DNA of 64,000 bases from assembly GCF_000154845.1 (NCBI RefSeq), contig NZ_DS981462.1, positions 35,152 to 99,151 of the forward strand, in the 5' to 3' direction. A program made the position numbers and the translations under genes. The notes beneath the pieces were generated by a model that saw only the letters and a list, made by a program, of their open reading frames with translations, ran no database searches and was not told the origin of the DNA. Positions 45,743-55,700 of this stretch are shown here, one piece after another. The DNA is from Phocaeicola coprocola DSM 17136 (GTDB taxonomy: Bacteria > Bacteroidota > Bacteroidia > Bacteroidales > Bacteroidaceae). Each line of letters opens with the position of its first letter. The stretch's first letter is position 1.

Positions 45743-45785
45743 ATGGCATATGGAGCGATTATTATATATCATCTTCATATGCCAT
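45743..45785 (-). terminator. Terminator of DUF368 gene
   Basis: ATGGCATATG and CATATGCCAT pair perfectly over 10 bp. On the minus strand the stem is followed by TTTTATTG. Confidence 0.7.
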
Positions 45786-45827
45786 TATATTTTGTATAGA
45801 CGTTTACTGAATATCCCAAGTCAGTTT

Positions 45828-46739
45828 TTATTCATTGCCCTTTCTGGTAGAAAGCTTTTCCAGAAAATATACCAGGAAAAAGCCCGCCAGCATTAAAACA
45901 ACAGCCTCCCATATGTATTGATTAGGCAGGATATTACTTTCTATCAACGGCTTTTCCACTCCATGACTGTCTATAAATGTTTCAATAGTTTCTTTCCATG
46001 GCCATACTTTATTGAGTGACCCTAACATGAAACCTGTCAGTACAGCCAGGGTTATATTACGAAAATGCTTTAATGCATACGATAAGACACGTGAGAAACT
46101 GGTTATACCAATGCATGCCCCAGCACCGAATACAAGTATAACCTTTATATCGAATGTCTTTACTGCTTCCATGATAAAAAAGTATTTTCCCAGCAATACC
46201 AATATAAAACTTCCCGATATCCCCGGAAGAATCATGGCACAAATCGCAATAGCCCCACATAAAAAGATAAACAATAAATTAGAAGGAGTTTCTGCCGGAG
46301 TAGCGACTGTAATGTAAAAAGCTACAGCAACACCGACAATGAACCCTAAAATCGTTTTCCAGTTCCATTCCTTAATGTCTTTCCCAACAAACCAAGTAGA
46401 GGCAAGAACAAGGCCAAAGAAAAAAGACCATACAAGAACCGGATGATCGGTAAGCAACCAAGTTATTACTTTTGCCAATGAGAAGACACTGATTCCAATA
46501 CCGGCTAAAAGAAATAGCAAAAAGTTACCGTTTATCATCTTCCAGAAAGTTCCCCACTTCCCGGTAAAAAACATTTTCAAACTTTGTGCATTGATACTCT
46601 TAATGGAATCAATCAATTCATCATAAATACCTACAATAAAAGCAATTGTTCCTCCTGACACACCAGGTACTACATCGGCCGCCCCCATACCCATACCTTT
46701 TAAGGCAAGCAAGGCGTAGTCTTTAAAACTTCGTTTCAT
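45828..46739 (-). CDS. DUF368 membrane protein (PopT-like undecaprenyl-phosphate transporter)
   Basis: 303 residues with eight or more membrane segments. The family start GMGMGAADVVPGVSGGTIAFIVGIYDELI lies near residues 15-45, and an inverted repeat copy is seen in MILPGISGSFILVLLGKY (near 180). DUF368 proteins have been shown to return undecaprenyl phosphate across the inner membrane for peptidoglycan and glycan synthesis; that role is assigned here from family membership. The ATG at 46739 (MKRSFK) is favoured over 46781. Confidence 0.88.
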   Translation of the reverse strand: MKRSFKDYALLALKGMGMGAADVVPGVSGGTIAFIVGIYDELIDSIKSINAQSLKMFFTGKWGTFWKMINGNFLLFLLAGIGISVFSLAKVITWLLTDHPVLVWSFFFGLVLASTWFVGKDIKEWNWKTILGFIVGVAVAFYITVATPAETPSNLLFIFLCGAIAICAMILPGISGSFILVLLGKYFFIMEAVKTFDIKVILVFGAGACIGITSFSRVLSYALKHFRNITLAVLTGFMLGSLNKVWPWKETIETFIDSHGVEKPLIESNILPNQYIWEAVVLMLAGFFLVYFLEKLSTRKGNE

Positions 46740-46893
46740 CTTAAATTTTATCTGTTTTCCTAAGAATTTTATGGTTTGCAAAGTAACAGAAAAAAAAGAA
46801 ATGTATCTATTAAAAAGATAAAAAAGGCATCACAGGACAAACATTATATCCGATTGTTTGTTATATTCACAGAAATATTTAATAAAAATAATC

Positions 46894-47406
46894 ATGGCAA
46901 AAACAGCATTTCAAGGAGCCCCAGTTTCACTGGCAGGCGAGTTTATTAAAGTTGGAGCTCAAGCTCCAGAGTTTTCACTGGTAAAAGGAGATTTAAGTTC
47001 TTTCACTCAAAATGATATTAAAGGGAAATACGCACTCCTGAATATATTCCCTAGTATGGATACGGGTGTATGTGCAACTTCAGTACGCAAATTCAACAAG
47101 CTGGCAGCCGAAATGGAAAATACCGTTGTTCTGGCAATTTCGAAAGACCTTCCTTTTGCGCAGGGACGTTTCTGTACAACTGAAGGAATTGAAAATGTTA
47201 TTCCACTTTCAGACTACCGATATACTTCTGATTTTGGAGAAAAATATGGTGTATTGATGACTGACGGCGTATTATGCGGACTGTTGGCGCGTGCCGTAGT
47301 AATTATTAACCCGGAAGGAAAAGTTATCTATACAGAACTCGTACCGGAAATAACTCAGGAACCCAACTACGATTCTGCTTTAGCAGCACTTAAAGAACAA
47401 CGATAA
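46894..47406 (+). CDS. tpx: Thiol peroxidase Tpx
   Basis: 170-residue atypical 2-Cys peroxiredoxin that reduces lipid and other hydroperoxides with thioredoxin. The peroxidatic Cys is in [14 protein letters not shown] (near residue 60), the resolving Cys in [11 protein letters not shown] (near 94), with LSDYR after it. ATG at 46894 (MAKTAFQ) is the family start; the frame extends upstream to 46858. A strong terminator follows. A thioredoxin donor is encoded 4 kb away. Confidence 0.94.
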   Translation: MAKTAFQGAPVSLAGEFIKVGAQAPEFSLVKGDLSSFTQNDIKGKYALLNIFPSMDTGVCATSVRKFNKLAAEMENTVVLAISKDLPFAQGRFCTTEGIENVIPLSDYRYTSDFGEKYGVLMTDGVLCGLLARAVVIINPEGKVIYTELVPEITQEPNYDSALAALKEQR

Positions 47407-47444
47407 TTGCTACCCCTCTTATAATAACTAAACCAACTAACAAT

Positions 47445-47490
47445 AATGGCGGGAAGAGAAACTTACATAAAATTCTCTTTCCGCCATTTT
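47445..47490. terminator. Terminator between tpx and mannose-1-phosphate guanylyltransferase
   Basis: AATGGCGGGAAGAGAA and TTCTCTTTCCGCCATT pair over 16 bp with one G-U, with a T tract. Confidence 0.8.
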
Positions 47491-47513
47491 GCTATCTGAA
47501 ATATACAGTCACC

Positions 47514-48584
47514 TTACTCTTCAGCAAAGTCTTTGATACGTTGTTCTTCGGTCAGGCGACAAATCAACAGCTTATCATTTTTCTCGGCAACAATATAACC
47601 GTCCAATCCCTGTACTACCACTTTCTTTTCCTGAGTAGTATGAATTATACAGTTTCTGGTTTCATACAGTTTGATATTATTTCCGATGCAGGCATTGTTA
47701 TGCGCATCCTTTTTTGAGTTTTCATGCAAAGAACCCCAGGTTCCCAGATCACTCCATCCAAATGATGCCGGAAAGACATAAATCTCCTCTGCCTTTTCCA
47801 TGATAGCATAGTCTACAGATATGTTTTCACAGGTAGGAAATAACTCATTCAGCATTTCCTGCTCTTTGTCTGTATAAAAATATGGAAGCATGCGCTCAAA
47901 AACCTCTGCCATTGGAGGCTGATAAACACGCAAGGCATTGACTATCGTATTGACATTCCATATAAAAATCCCTGCATTCCAAAAATAATTTTTCCGCTGA
48001 ATGTAGCGACGTGCAACTTCCAAATCAGGTTTTTCCTTAAAAGCATCAACTCTATAAATCTCCTTATTGGAAGGACATGCCATCGACAAGTCCGCTTCTA
48101 TATAGCCATATCCCGTTTCCGGACGGTTTGCCTTCATTCCCAATGTAACGATAGCATCCGAATCGGCTGTAAATTTCATAGCAGAGTTAATGACACGTGC
48201 AAATTCCCTCACATCCATCACCACATGATCACTTGGAGTCACTACGATATTGGCCTTCGGATTTTTAGCTTTTATTTTCCAGCTTACATAAGCAATACAC
48301 GGAGCGGTATTACGGCGACAAGGCTCAAGCAGAATATGATCTACTGGAATAGACGGCAACTGCTCTTTTACGACATCTGCATAGTCGACTGATGTTACCA
48401 CCCATATATTCTCAGAAGGACAAATATCCTGAAAGCGGTCTACCGTAAGCTGAAGCAATGTTCGTCCGCATCCCAAAACATCAATAAACTGCTTCGGCAT
48501 CTGGGGGGTACTCATAGGCCAGAAACGACTTCCTATACCTCCCGCCATGATAACTATATGATTGTTGTTTAAAGCCATAACCAC
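47514..48584 (-). CDS. Mannose-1-phosphate guanylyltransferase
   Basis: 356-residue nucleotidyltransferase that makes GDP-mannose for GDP-fucose and mannose-containing glycans. N-terminal GGIGSRFWPMSTPQMPKQF is the catalytic GTP-binding motif and FKEKPD (near residue 180) is the conserved product-site motif. There is no C-terminal phosphomannose isomerase domain, so this is the short ManC form. Start at 48584 or 48578 (MALNNNH). A terminator separates it from xylA, so it is probably not part of the xylose operon. Confidence 0.92.
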   Translation of the reverse strand: MVMALNNNHIVIMAGGIGSRFWPMSTPQMPKQFIDVLGCGRTLLQLTVDRFQDICPSENIWVVTSVDYADVVKEQLPSIPVDHILLEPCRRNTAPCIAYVSWKIKAKNPKANIVVTPSDHVVMDVREFARVINSAMKFTADSDAIVTLGMKANRPETGYGYIEADLSMACPSNKEIYRVDAFKEKPDLEVARRYIQRKNYFWNAGIFIWNVNTIVNALRVYQPPMAEVFERMLPYFYTDKEQEMLNELFPTCENISVDYAIMEKAEEIYVFPASFGWSDLGTWGSLHENSKKDAHNNACIGNNIKLYETRNCIIHTTQEKKVVVQGLDGYIVAEKNDKLLICRLTEEQRIKDFAEE

Positions 48585-48605
48585 GATTCATTTTTAGATG
48601 TTTTG

Positions 48606-48613
48606 CAAATATA
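48606..48613 (-). promoter_or_regulatory. -7 box of mannose-1-phosphate guanylyltransferase
   Basis: The minus strand reads TATATTTG, 22 bases before the start codon and after the xylA terminator. Confidence 0.5.
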
Positions 48614-48635
48614 GCTTTATTTTGACAAAATAAAA

Positions 48636-48665
48636 TATCCCGACTGATAAAAATCAGCCGGGATA
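48636..48665 (-). terminator. Terminator of xylose operon
   Basis: TATCCCG-A-CTGAT and ATCAG-C-CGGGATA pair with one central mismatch, followed by a T-rich stretch on the minus strand. Confidence 0.75.
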
Positions 48666-48689
48666 GAGATTGGTTCTTATAAAAACCTA

Positions 48690-50006
48690 TTAGCAATACA
48701 TATTTACAATAGCCTCATACAATTCTTGCTTACCGCTAGTCTGTTTTGGTTCGCCGTTTGCCTTAGCATAAGCAACAACATCTTCCAAAGTCAGCTTACC
48801 TTCTTCAAATTCTTTACCTTTACCAGAATCGAATGAAGCATAACGTTCAGCCAACATTTTCTTATATGGAGATTCTTCCAGCAACTTAGCAGCACTCAGC
48901 AATGCACGAGCCATAGCATCCATACCTGCAATGTGAGCGATAAAGATATCTTCCAAGTCTGTTGAGTTACGACGGGTCTTAGCATCGAAGTTAGTACCAC
49001 CATTACCCAGACCTCCGCCACGGATAATCTGCATCATAGCCTGGATGAGTTCATAATTGTCGATAGGGAACTGGTCTGTATCCCATCCGTTCTGATAGTC
49101 ACCACGGTTTGCATCGATAGAACCCAACATGCCATTGTCAACAGCAACAGCCAGTTCGTGTTCGAAAGTGTGACCAGCCAAAGTTGCATGGTTTACTTCA
49201 ATATTAACTTTGAAGTCCTTGTCCAGATTATGAGCTTTCAGGAAGCCGATAACAGTTTCAGTATCTACGTCATACTGATGTTTTGTCGGTTCCATCGGTT
49301 TCGGTTCGATCAGGAATGTACCAGTAAAGCCTTTTGCACGAGCATAGTCACGAGCAATAGTCAACATCTGTGCCAAGTGTTCTTTTTCACGTTTCTGGTC
49401 TGTGTTCAACAGTGACATATAACCTTCACGTCCGCCCCAGAATACATAGTTTGAACCACCCAGTTCGATTGTTGCATCAATAGCATTCTTAATCTGAACA
49501 GCAGCACGAGCTACAACATCGAAATCAGGGTTTGTAGCAGCACCGTTCATATAACGAGCATGACCGAATACATTTGCAGTACCCCACAACAGTTTGATAC
49601 CAGTTTCAGCCTGTTTCTGTTTTGCATAAGCTACTATTTCTTTCAGATTTGCTTCATATTCTTCGATTGTGTCAGCTTCATCACACAAGTCTACATCGTG
49701 GAAACAGTAGTATTCAATACCCATTTTCTGCATAAATTCGAAGCCTGCATCCATTTTGTCTTTAGCAGCCTGTACCTTGTCAGGATTTCCTTTCCATGGG
49801 AAGTTCTTAGTACCGCCACCAAACTGGTCAGCTCCTTCAGCGCACAATGTGTGCCACCAAGCCATAGAAAATTTCAACCAGTCTTTCATCTTCTTGCCCA
49901 TTACTACTTTTTCTGCATCATAATAACGGAAAGCCATCGGGTTTTTGCTTTCTACACCTTCGAATTTAATTTTACCAATACCGGGAAAATACTCTTTTGT
50001 TGCCAT
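48690..50006 (-). CDS. xylA: Xylose isomerase
   Basis: 438-residue class II xylose isomerase converting D-xylose to D-xylulose. The catalytic His lies in FHDVDLCDE (near residue 100), with metal ligands in [13 protein letters not shown] (near 232), [16 protein letters not shown] (near 268) and the late [16 protein letters not shown]. Last gene of xylR-xylB-xylA, 91 bases after xylB. Confidence 0.96.
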   Translation of the reverse strand: MATKEYFPGIGKIKFEGVESKNPMAFRYYDAEKVVMGKKMKDWLKFSMAWWHTLCAEGADQFGGGTKNFPWKGNPDKVQAAKDKMDAGFEFMQKMGIEYYCFHDVDLCDEADTIEEYEANLKEIVAYAKQKQAETGIKLLWGTANVFGHARYMNGAATNPDFDVVARAAVQIKNAIDATIELGGSNYVFWGGREGYMSLLNTDQKREKEHLAQMLTIARDYARAKGFTGTFLIEPKPMEPTKHQYDVDTETVIGFLKAHNLDKDFKVNIEVNHATLAGHTFEHELAVAVDNGMLGSIDANRGDYQNGWDTDQFPIDNYELIQAMMQIIRGGGLGNGGTNFDAKTRRNSTDLEDIFIAHIAGMDAMARALLSAAKLLEESPYKKMLAERYASFDSGKGKEFEEGKLTLEDVVAYAKANGEPKQTSGKQELYEAIVNMYC

Positions 50007-50097
50007 AGTTATACTCTATTTAAAAGTTAATTATTTTTATTTATTTCAGGAAATTGTCCTGCGTCCGGAGTTATTTCCAGACAGCAAAACAAGTAAA

Positions 50098-51579
50098 TTA
50101 GATTTTATTCATATATGAAAGCCAGCGCTGATATGCATCTTCGTATGCAGCCTTGTTTGCCATATCCGGTTCGATAACAGCCAACTTATCCAGCGTAGCA
50201 AAAGCTTCATTATTGTCTTTATAGATACCTGCTCCGATACCAGCTCCTTTTGCAGCTCCAACTGAACCGTCAGTATCATACAGTTCGATGGTAGCTCCAG
50301 TCACACCGGCCAGCGTATCGCGGAATATCGGACTCAGGAACATATTTGCATGTCCGGCATGTATCTTATGTACATCCATTCCCATGCCTTCCATAATATC
50401 TATTCCATATTTGAACGAGAATACGATACCCTCTTGAGCAGCACGAATAATATGATTGCGCGTATGCAGATTAAAGTTTATTCCATTGATAGAACATCCT
50501 GTTTCACGATTCTGCAACATACGTTCTGCACCATTTCCAAAAGGCAAGATACTGATTCCTCCCGCACCGATAGGAGCCTGAGCAGCCATATCATTCATTT
50601 CGGCATACGAAACGCCTGCAGGTACAACGGTACGTTTTACCCATGAATTCAAAATACCTGTTCCGTTAATGCAGAGCAACACTCCCAGACGAGTCTGGTC
50701 TGCCGTATGATTGACATGCGCAAATGTATTGACACGTGATTTCGGATCATAGTTAACTGCACCGTTTACACCATACACTACACCCGACGTTCCGGCTGTA
50801 GACGCGATTTCGCCCGGGTTGAAAACATTCAGCGACAACGCATTGTTCGGCTGGTCACCCGCACGATAAGTCACAGGTGTACCCTCTTTCAATCCTAGTT
50901 CGGCTGCTGCAATAGCGGTTACACGTCCCTGTTCTGAAAAAGTCGGTTTGATATCGGCTATCAGTGAATTGTCGAATCCGTAATACTCCATCAGGAACTT
51001 TGCGACTTCATTATTCTTGAAATCCCAGAACATACCTTCTGAAAGTCCGGATACAGTGGTGCAAACCTCACCAGTCAGCTTCATAGCGATATAGTCGCCC
51101 GGAAGCATAATTTTATCTATTCTGGCATAGACATCCGGTTCATTCTCTTTAATCCAGGCAAGCTTGGAAGCGGTAAAATTACCCGGAGAGTTAAGCAAAT
51201 GAGAAAGACACAGCTCTTCACCCAACGTATTGAAAGCCTTCTCTCCATACGGAACTGCACGAGAATCGCACCAGATAATAGCCGGACGGAGCACCTGCTG
51301 ATTCTTGTCCACGCATACCAGACCATGCATCTGATAAGAAATACCGATAGCAGCAATATCTTCCTTGCGTACTCCGCTTTCATTCATAACAGCTTCAGTT
51401 GCAAGCTTCAGGTTTGCCCACCACATTTCCGGTTTCTGTTCAGCCCAACCGGGATGCACAGCTATAATCTCTGCCTCTGTCTTAGGGTAGAAAGCAGAAG
51501 CTACACATTTACCAGTCTCCGAATTCACCAAACTGGCTTTAACCGAAGAACTACCTATATCATAACCTAACAAATACAT
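50098..51579 (-). CDS. xylB: Xylulokinase
   Basis: 493-residue FGGY kinase that phosphorylates D-xylulose. GYDIGSSSVKASLV is the N-terminal phosphate motif, GISYQMHGLV (near residue 75) and WCDSRA follow, YRAGDQPNNALSLNV (near 240) and TAGTSGVVYGV (near 258) form the ATP site, and GVTGATIELYDTDGSVGAAKGAGIG is the C-terminal signature. It lies 14 bases after xylR. Confidence 0.95.
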   Translation of the reverse strand: MYLLGYDIGSSSVKASLVNSETGKCVASAFYPKTEAEIIAVHPGWAEQKPEMWWANLKLATEAVMNESGVRKEDIAAIGISYQMHGLVCVDKNQQVLRPAIIWCDSRAVPYGEKAFNTLGEELCLSHLLNSPGNFTASKLAWIKENEPDVYARIDKIMLPGDYIAMKLTGEVCTTVSGLSEGMFWDFKNNEVAKFLMEYYGFDNSLIADIKPTFSEQGRVTAIAAAELGLKEGTPVTYRAGDQPNNALSLNVFNPGEIASTAGTSGVVYGVNGAVNYDPKSRVNTFAHVNHTADQTRLGVLLCINGTGILNSWVKRTVVPAGVSYAEMNDMAAQAPIGAGGISILPFGNGAERMLQNRETGCSINGINFNLHTRNHIIRAAQEGIVFSFKYGIDIMEGMGMDVHKIHAGHANMFLSPIFRDTLAGVTGATIELYDTDGSVGAAKGAGIGAGIYKDNNEAFATLDKLAVIEPDMANKAAYEDAYQRWLSYMNKI

Positions 51580-51593
51580 AACTCTAATATATT

Positions 51594-52334
51594 TTATTTC
51601 TTTAGTTTGTTATAAATCGTTCTGTCGAATCTATAATAGCGTGCAGCACGATGTCGCACACCTTTTTCTTTTTCCTCCATCGGTACGACATAAGGCATCA
51701 GTGCTATCTTCTTGTGGAAATTACGCACATCAAACTCTTTATCGTATACCAACTGATACAATACACGAAGCTGTGCCGCAGTAAACTTTCTAGGCAAGAG
51801 ATCGAACATTACCGATGGATTTGTTTCCACATAATGGCGTATAAAAGCAAGCGCGTCGCGATATATCTGAATATGGTCGAACGCCAGGGCTTTCACTTCC
51901 GACAGCGGAGTCCAGCAAGCATCATACGTATCAGTCAGCTGCCGGTTTCGCTGGTCAATTTTCAATAAAGAAAGATAAGCGATCGTAACAATCCTGCCGA
52001 CTTTATTATCCGTAATGCGATGAAAACGTTCCAGCCACAACACGTCTTTCGGATTAGCCGTACGATCTTTGGAGCCATAAGCTTTAAACTGGCTCATCTT
52101 GATATTTTTCAAACCGGTAAGTTCATTAAGTACACGCTTGGCAGCTTCATCCAAGTCTTCATCGGCATAAATCAAGCTACCGGGAAGCTTCAGGTCATTA
52201 AATCCACCATCCGTTTGTTTTCCGATCTGGCGCACAAGCAAAACGCGAAACTGTTCTCCATCGAAGCCAATCAGGACACAGTCCACTGAAACGTGTACAT
52301 CGATTATAAGGTTATTTCCGGTCTGAGTTTCCAT
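51594..52334 (-). CDS. xylR: Nudix-family xylose operon regulator (XylR/NrtR type)
   Basis: About 246 residues. An N-terminal Nudix domain is followed by a C-terminal winged helix (RKFTAAQLRVLYQLVYDKEFDVRNFHKKI near residue 190-218). The Nudix box is degenerate: where GX5EX7REUXEEXG is expected, it reads GSLIYADEDLDEAAKRVLNELTG without the REUXEE core, so hydrolysis is unlikely and ligand sensing is expected. NrtR-like Nudix regulators control xylose genes in Bacteroides, probably by binding a pentose-related nucleotide or sugar ligand; the effector is inferred. The ATG at 52334 (METQTG) is the likely start; 52355 is also possible. Confidence 0.9.
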   Translation of the reverse strand: METQTGNNLIIDVHVSVDCVLIGFDGEQFRVLLVRQIGKQTDGGFNDLKLPGSLIYADEDLDEAAKRVLNELTGLKNIKMSQFKAYGSKDRTANPKDVLWLERFHRITDNKVGRIVTIAYLSLLKIDQRNRQLTDTYDACWTPLSEVKALAFDHIQIYRDALAFIRHYVETNPSVMFDLLPRKFTAAQLRVLYQLVYDKEFDVRNFHKKIALMPYVVPMEEKEKGVRHRAARYYRFDRTIYNKLKK

Positions 52335-52357
52335 ATCTTTATTTTCTTTCAACACTG

Positions 52358-52365
52358 CAAATATA
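52358..52365 (-). promoter_or_regulatory. -7 box of xylR-xylB-xylA
   Basis: The minus strand reads TATATTTG, 23 bases before the likely start. Between 52366 and 52540 the AT-rich gap holds a TATAC-AA-GTATA palindrome (near 52430) that could be an operator; weak support. Confidence 0.5.
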
Positions 52366-52546
52366 AAGACTTTTTCAATTCGTTATTCAAAAATATCAGA
52401 ATATTTATCATGTTATAAAACATTATTATACAAGTATATAGATTTCATACTTCATACGATATATAATTAATGTATTATTGTAGGTGATACGAAAAGAGAT
52501 TCAAGCAAATTACACTGCAACAAAAAGTACTTTAAAATTAGTTTCT

Positions 52547-52554
52547 TATCTTTG
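52547..52554 (+). promoter_or_regulatory. -7 box of thiD
   Basis: TATCTTTG, 26 bases before the ATG at 52581. No -33 box or TPP riboswitch-like sequence was recognised. Confidence 0.55.
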
Positions 52555-52580
52555 CATAAAACAATCCTAATAATGAAGTT

Positions 52581-53411
52581 ATGAAACATTATCCTTGCGT
52601 GCTCACTATTGCCGGATCGGATTGCAGTGGAGGAGCCGGCATTCAGGCCGACATAAAGACTATATCAGCATTGGGAACTTATGCTGCCAGTGCCATTACA
52701 GCAATCACAGTACAAAATACTTGTGGAGTAACAGGTATTCATCCTGTACCTCCCAGCTACGTAAAGGGACAGATAGAAGCTGTTATGACGGATATCCGTC
52801 CACGTGCGGTCAAGATTGGCATGATAAACGATGTAGAGATTGTGCAGGTTATAGCCGAATCTCTGAAAAAATTCAAGCCGGAGTTTGTCGTGTTCGATCC
52901 GGTTATGGTATCAACCAGCGGATGCAAACTTATGGAGGATGATGCAATTGAAGCTATCACCACACTTCTTATGCCGCTTGCCAGTATTATAACTCCCAAT
53001 CTGAGTGAAACGGAAGTGCTGACGGGAAAGCAGATTCGCAACATTGAAATGATGAAAACTGCTTCGCGTGAACTGCTGAACTACGGATGCCGTGCCGTAC
53101 TGGTTAAAGGAGGCCATCTGGAAGACGGAAACATGTGCGACGTACTGCAACTGAAGGATGAAAGCGAACCTCATTTATTCATGGCACAAAAAGTAGAAAG
53201 TCATAATACACACGGCACCGGGTGTACACTTTCGTCTGCCATTGCTACTTTCCTTGCTTTAGGCAACAATATGCCCGAGGCGGTAAAACAAGCTAAAGAA
53301 TATGTATATCAAGGTATTCTATCCGGTAAAGATGTACACATAGGAGAAGGGCACGGACCACTGAATCACTTCCACTCTCCCGTACCGATGCATATTTCCG
53401 ATGAAGATTAA
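52581..53411 (+). CDS. thiD: Hydroxymethylpyrimidine/phosphomethylpyrimidine kinase
   Basis: 276-residue ribokinase-fold kinase that phosphorylates HMP and HMP-P for thiamine synthesis. TIAGSDCSGGAGIQADIKT is the family start, VFDPVMVSTSG lies near residue 108, and the anion-hole and catalytic Asp motif THGTGCTLSSAIA lies near 210. Start ATG 52581. It has no thiamine neighbours here, and no TPP riboswitch was recognised upstream. Confidence 0.94.
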   Translation: MKHYPCVLTIAGSDCSGGAGIQADIKTISALGTYAASAITAITVQNTCGVTGIHPVPPSYVKGQIEAVMTDIRPRAVKIGMINDVEIVQVIAESLKKFKPEFVVFDPVMVSTSGCKLMEDDAIEAITTLLMPLASIITPNLSETEVLTGKQIRNIEMMKTASRELLNYGCRAVLVKGGHLEDGNMCDVLQLKDESEPHLFMAQKVESHNTHGTGCTLSSAIATFLALGNNMPEAVKQAKEYVYQGILSGKDVHIGEGHGPLNHFHSPVPMHISDED

Positions 53412-53443
53412 ATCAAAAAAATCAGAAATCTAAAATAATTCAT

Positions 53444-53451
53444 TACCTTTG
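53444..53451 (+). promoter_or_regulatory. -7 box of fabD
   Basis: TACCTTTG, 30 bases before the fabD ATG. Confidence 0.6.
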
Positions 53452-53481
53452 TCATCAATAACTTAACTCAAAAATAAATTT

Positions 53482-54369
53482 ATGAAAGCATTTGTATTCC
53501 CCGGACAGGGCGCACAATTCGTAGGAATGGGTAAAGACCTCTACGAAAACTCAGCACTGGCAAAAGAATTATTCGAGAAAGCAAACGATATTTTGGGCTA
53601 TCGTATCACCGATATCATGTTCAACGGCACAGACGAAGACCTGCGTCAGACTAAAGTTACTCAGCCTGCCGTATTCCTTCACTCTGTTATCTCTGCTCTT
53701 TGCATGGGTGATGACTTCAAACCTGAAATGACTGCCGGACACTCACTTGGAGAGTTTTCTGCTCTTGTTGCAGCCGGTGCTCTGTCGTTCGAAGACGGTT
53801 TGAAACTGGTGTACGCACGTGCTATGGCTATGCAGAAAGCATGCGAAATGCAGCCTTCTACAATGGCTGCTATCATCGCCCTGCCTGATGAAAAAGTAGA
53901 AGAAATTTGTGCTCAGGTAAGTGCAGAAGGCGAAGTTTGTGTCGCAGCTAACTTCAACTGCCCGGGACAGATCGTTATCTCAGGATCTATCGAAGGCATC
54001 AACAAAGCTTGCGAACTGATGAAAGCAGCAGGAGCTAAACGTGCATTGCCGCTGAAAGTAGGTGGTGCTTTCCATTCTCCGCTGATGGATCCTGCCAAAG
54101 TTGAGCTGGAAGCAGCAATCAATGCAACTGAATTCCACACTCCGAAATGCCCGATTTATCAGAACGTAGACGCTAAACCACATACAGACCCTGCTGAAAT
54201 CAAGACTAATCTGGTAGCTCAGCTGACTGCTTCTGTACGTTGGACTCAGACAGTTCAGAACATGATTGCAGACGGAGCAACAGACTTTACAGAATGTGGT
54301 CCGGGTGCTGTTTTACAGGGACTTATTAAAAAGATCGATAAAGAAGCTAATGCTCACGGAATAGCATAA
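53482..54369 (+). CDS. fabD: Malonyl-CoA:ACP transacylase
   Basis: 295-residue transacylase that loads malonate onto ACP for fatty acid synthesis. FPGQGAQFVGMG is the N-terminal oxyanion motif, GHSLGEFSALVAAG holds the catalytic Ser (near residue 92), and the catalytic His lies in GAFHSPLMDPA (near 200). Length is normal. It has its own promoter and a very stable terminator; no other fab genes are adjacent. Confidence 0.95.
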   Translation: MKAFVFPGQGAQFVGMGKDLYENSALAKELFEKANDILGYRITDIMFNGTDEDLRQTKVTQPAVFLHSVISALCMGDDFKPEMTAGHSLGEFSALVAAGALSFEDGLKLVYARAMAMQKACEMQPSTMAAIIALPDEKVEEICAQVSAEGEVCVAANFNCPGQIVISGSIEGINKACELMKAAGAKRALPLKVGGAFHSPLMDPAKVELEAAINATEFHTPKCPIYQNVDAKPHTDPAEIKTNLVAQLTASVRWTQTVQNMIADGATDFTECGPGAVLQGLIKKIDKEANAHGIA

Positions 54370-54389
54370 GCAGCAGTTCTGCACGAAGC

Positions 54390-54435
54390 AAAAAAAGATG
54401 CTGAATTTTTGATGAAAAATTCAGCATCTTTTTTT
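54390..54435 (+). terminator. Terminator of fabD, 21-bp perfect stem
   Basis: A perfect 21-bp stem with a 4-base loop: AAAAAAAGATGCTGAATTTTT (54390-54410) shares the ATGCTGAA core with hairpins at 11401 and 35868, and the right arm ends in seven T. Confidence 0.9.
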
Positions 54436-54565
54436 ATTTTATCAGCAAATTTTACGACAAATATCAGGATATAATTTACCCCTCTTGCAGTTTTCTTGTT
54501 TTTTATCTGCCAAGCCCTGTAAAGGTCGGCTATAAAAGTCTGCAAAAGGGGTAAAAATTATTCTT

Positions 54566-55666
54566 TTATTTCAAAAGTTCTCCAAGTTTAGCAGCCAGTT
54601 CTTCGCCACGCAAGTTACGAGCAACGATAGTACCTTCCTGGTCAACCAGAACAGTTGCAGGGATAGCACGAACACCATAAAGTTTCGCACCCTCACAGCT
54701 CCAGCCTTTCAAGTCTGACATCTGTGCCCATGTAATATTCAGGTCTTTAATAGCCTTTTTCCATGCTTCTGCATTGTTGTCCAAAGAAACACCGACAATA
54801 CCAAAACCTTTAGCCTTGAATGCATTGTATGCAGCTACTACATTTGGCATTTCTGCACGGCAAGGACCACACCAGCTAGCCCAGAAATCAATCAAAGTAT
54901 ACTTATTCTGAGAAATAAAGTCAGACAGTTTTACTTCCTTACCTTCTGGAGTATTCATTGCAAAATCAATGAACTTCTGACCTACTTCTGTTTTTTCTAT
55001 TGTAGCAATGTGCTCTTTCAAAGCAACAATATCTTTATCTGCGCTGTAAGCAGCTGGAACTTTATCCAATAATGCTTTTACTTTAGCTGTTTCGAATGCA
55101 TTAGCATATGAAGTCAGCAACTGTACACCTACAAGGTTGTTGATGTTTTCATTAATGCAGTTGTAAACCATTTCAGTTCCCAAGCTATCTTTTTCAGCCA
55201 ACTGTTTTTCCAAATCTTTGCGCTGATCGTCAGTCAACGTAGTATCAGTCTTTGATTTCTGATATATTTCAGACATTTCCTTATTGATAGCAACAAATTT
55301 ATCCATAAACTGCTGGTAAGCATCATTACACATTGTACCAGCAACCTTATTGGCTTCAGCGCCCATGTTCAGCGTGATATCTCCTTTTTCAATGAATACC
55401 ATCGCAGTCATGCGCATACCGTTCTTTCTATAGGTTACATAACGGCTTACTGTTACAGAATCAGGAGTGCCCTTAAATTCGAATGCACCACCTTTTACAA
55501 CAGCAGAATCCATTTTAACGAGTGATCCGTCTACAAAATTCTGCAAATACACAGTATCCCCTTCTGCTACTCCTTCAATAGTACCCTTAATCGTGTACCC
55601 AGCCTTTTCCTGACAAGAAGCAAATGCCAATAATCCGGCAGTTGCCATCAATAAAATTTTCTTCAT
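54566..55666 (-). CDS. TlpA-like thioredoxin-domain lipoprotein with DUF4369-type N-terminus
   Basis: 366-residue lipoprotein (lipobox FASC near residue 18). The N-terminal part (residues ~25-130) starts with YTIKGTIEGVAEGDTVYLQ, the pattern of DUF4369, followed by a helical middle and a C-terminal thioredoxin domain with WASWCGPCR (near residue 265) and the cis-Pro in AIPATVLVD (near 340). It is likely a disulfide reductase in the envelope, for example for cytochrome c or outer-membrane proteins; the substrate is inferred only. Monocistronic with a perfect promoter. Confidence 0.88.
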   Translation of the reverse strand: MKKILLMATAGLLAFASCQEKAGYTIKGTIEGVAEGDTVYLQNFVDGSLVKMDSAVVKGGAFEFKGTPDSVTVSRYVTYRKNGMRMTAMVFIEKGDITLNMGAEANKVAGTMCNDAYQQFMDKFVAINKEMSEIYQKSKTDTTLTDDQRKDLEKQLAEKDSLGTEMVYNCINENINNLVGVQLLTSYANAFETAKVKALLDKVPAAYSADKDIVALKEHIATIEKTEVGQKFIDFAMNTPEGKEVKLSDFISQNKYTLIDFWASWCGPCRAEMPNVVAAYNAFKAKGFGIVGVSLDNNAEAWKKAIKDLNITWAQMSDLKGWSCEGAKLYGVRAIPATVLVDQEGTIVARNLRGEELAAKLGELLK

Positions 55667-55700
55667 AATAAATGTGTAATAATAAAATAGTTTAATGGCG

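Noticed and set aside
52356..52580. TPP riboswitch ahead of thiD
   Set aside because: The leader after the -7 box is only about 20 bases and the conserved CUGAGA element was not seen.
54354..54545. 63-residue minus-strand ORF after fabD
   Set aside because: It runs through the fabD terminator hairpin (54390-54435) and has no promoter or recognisable features.
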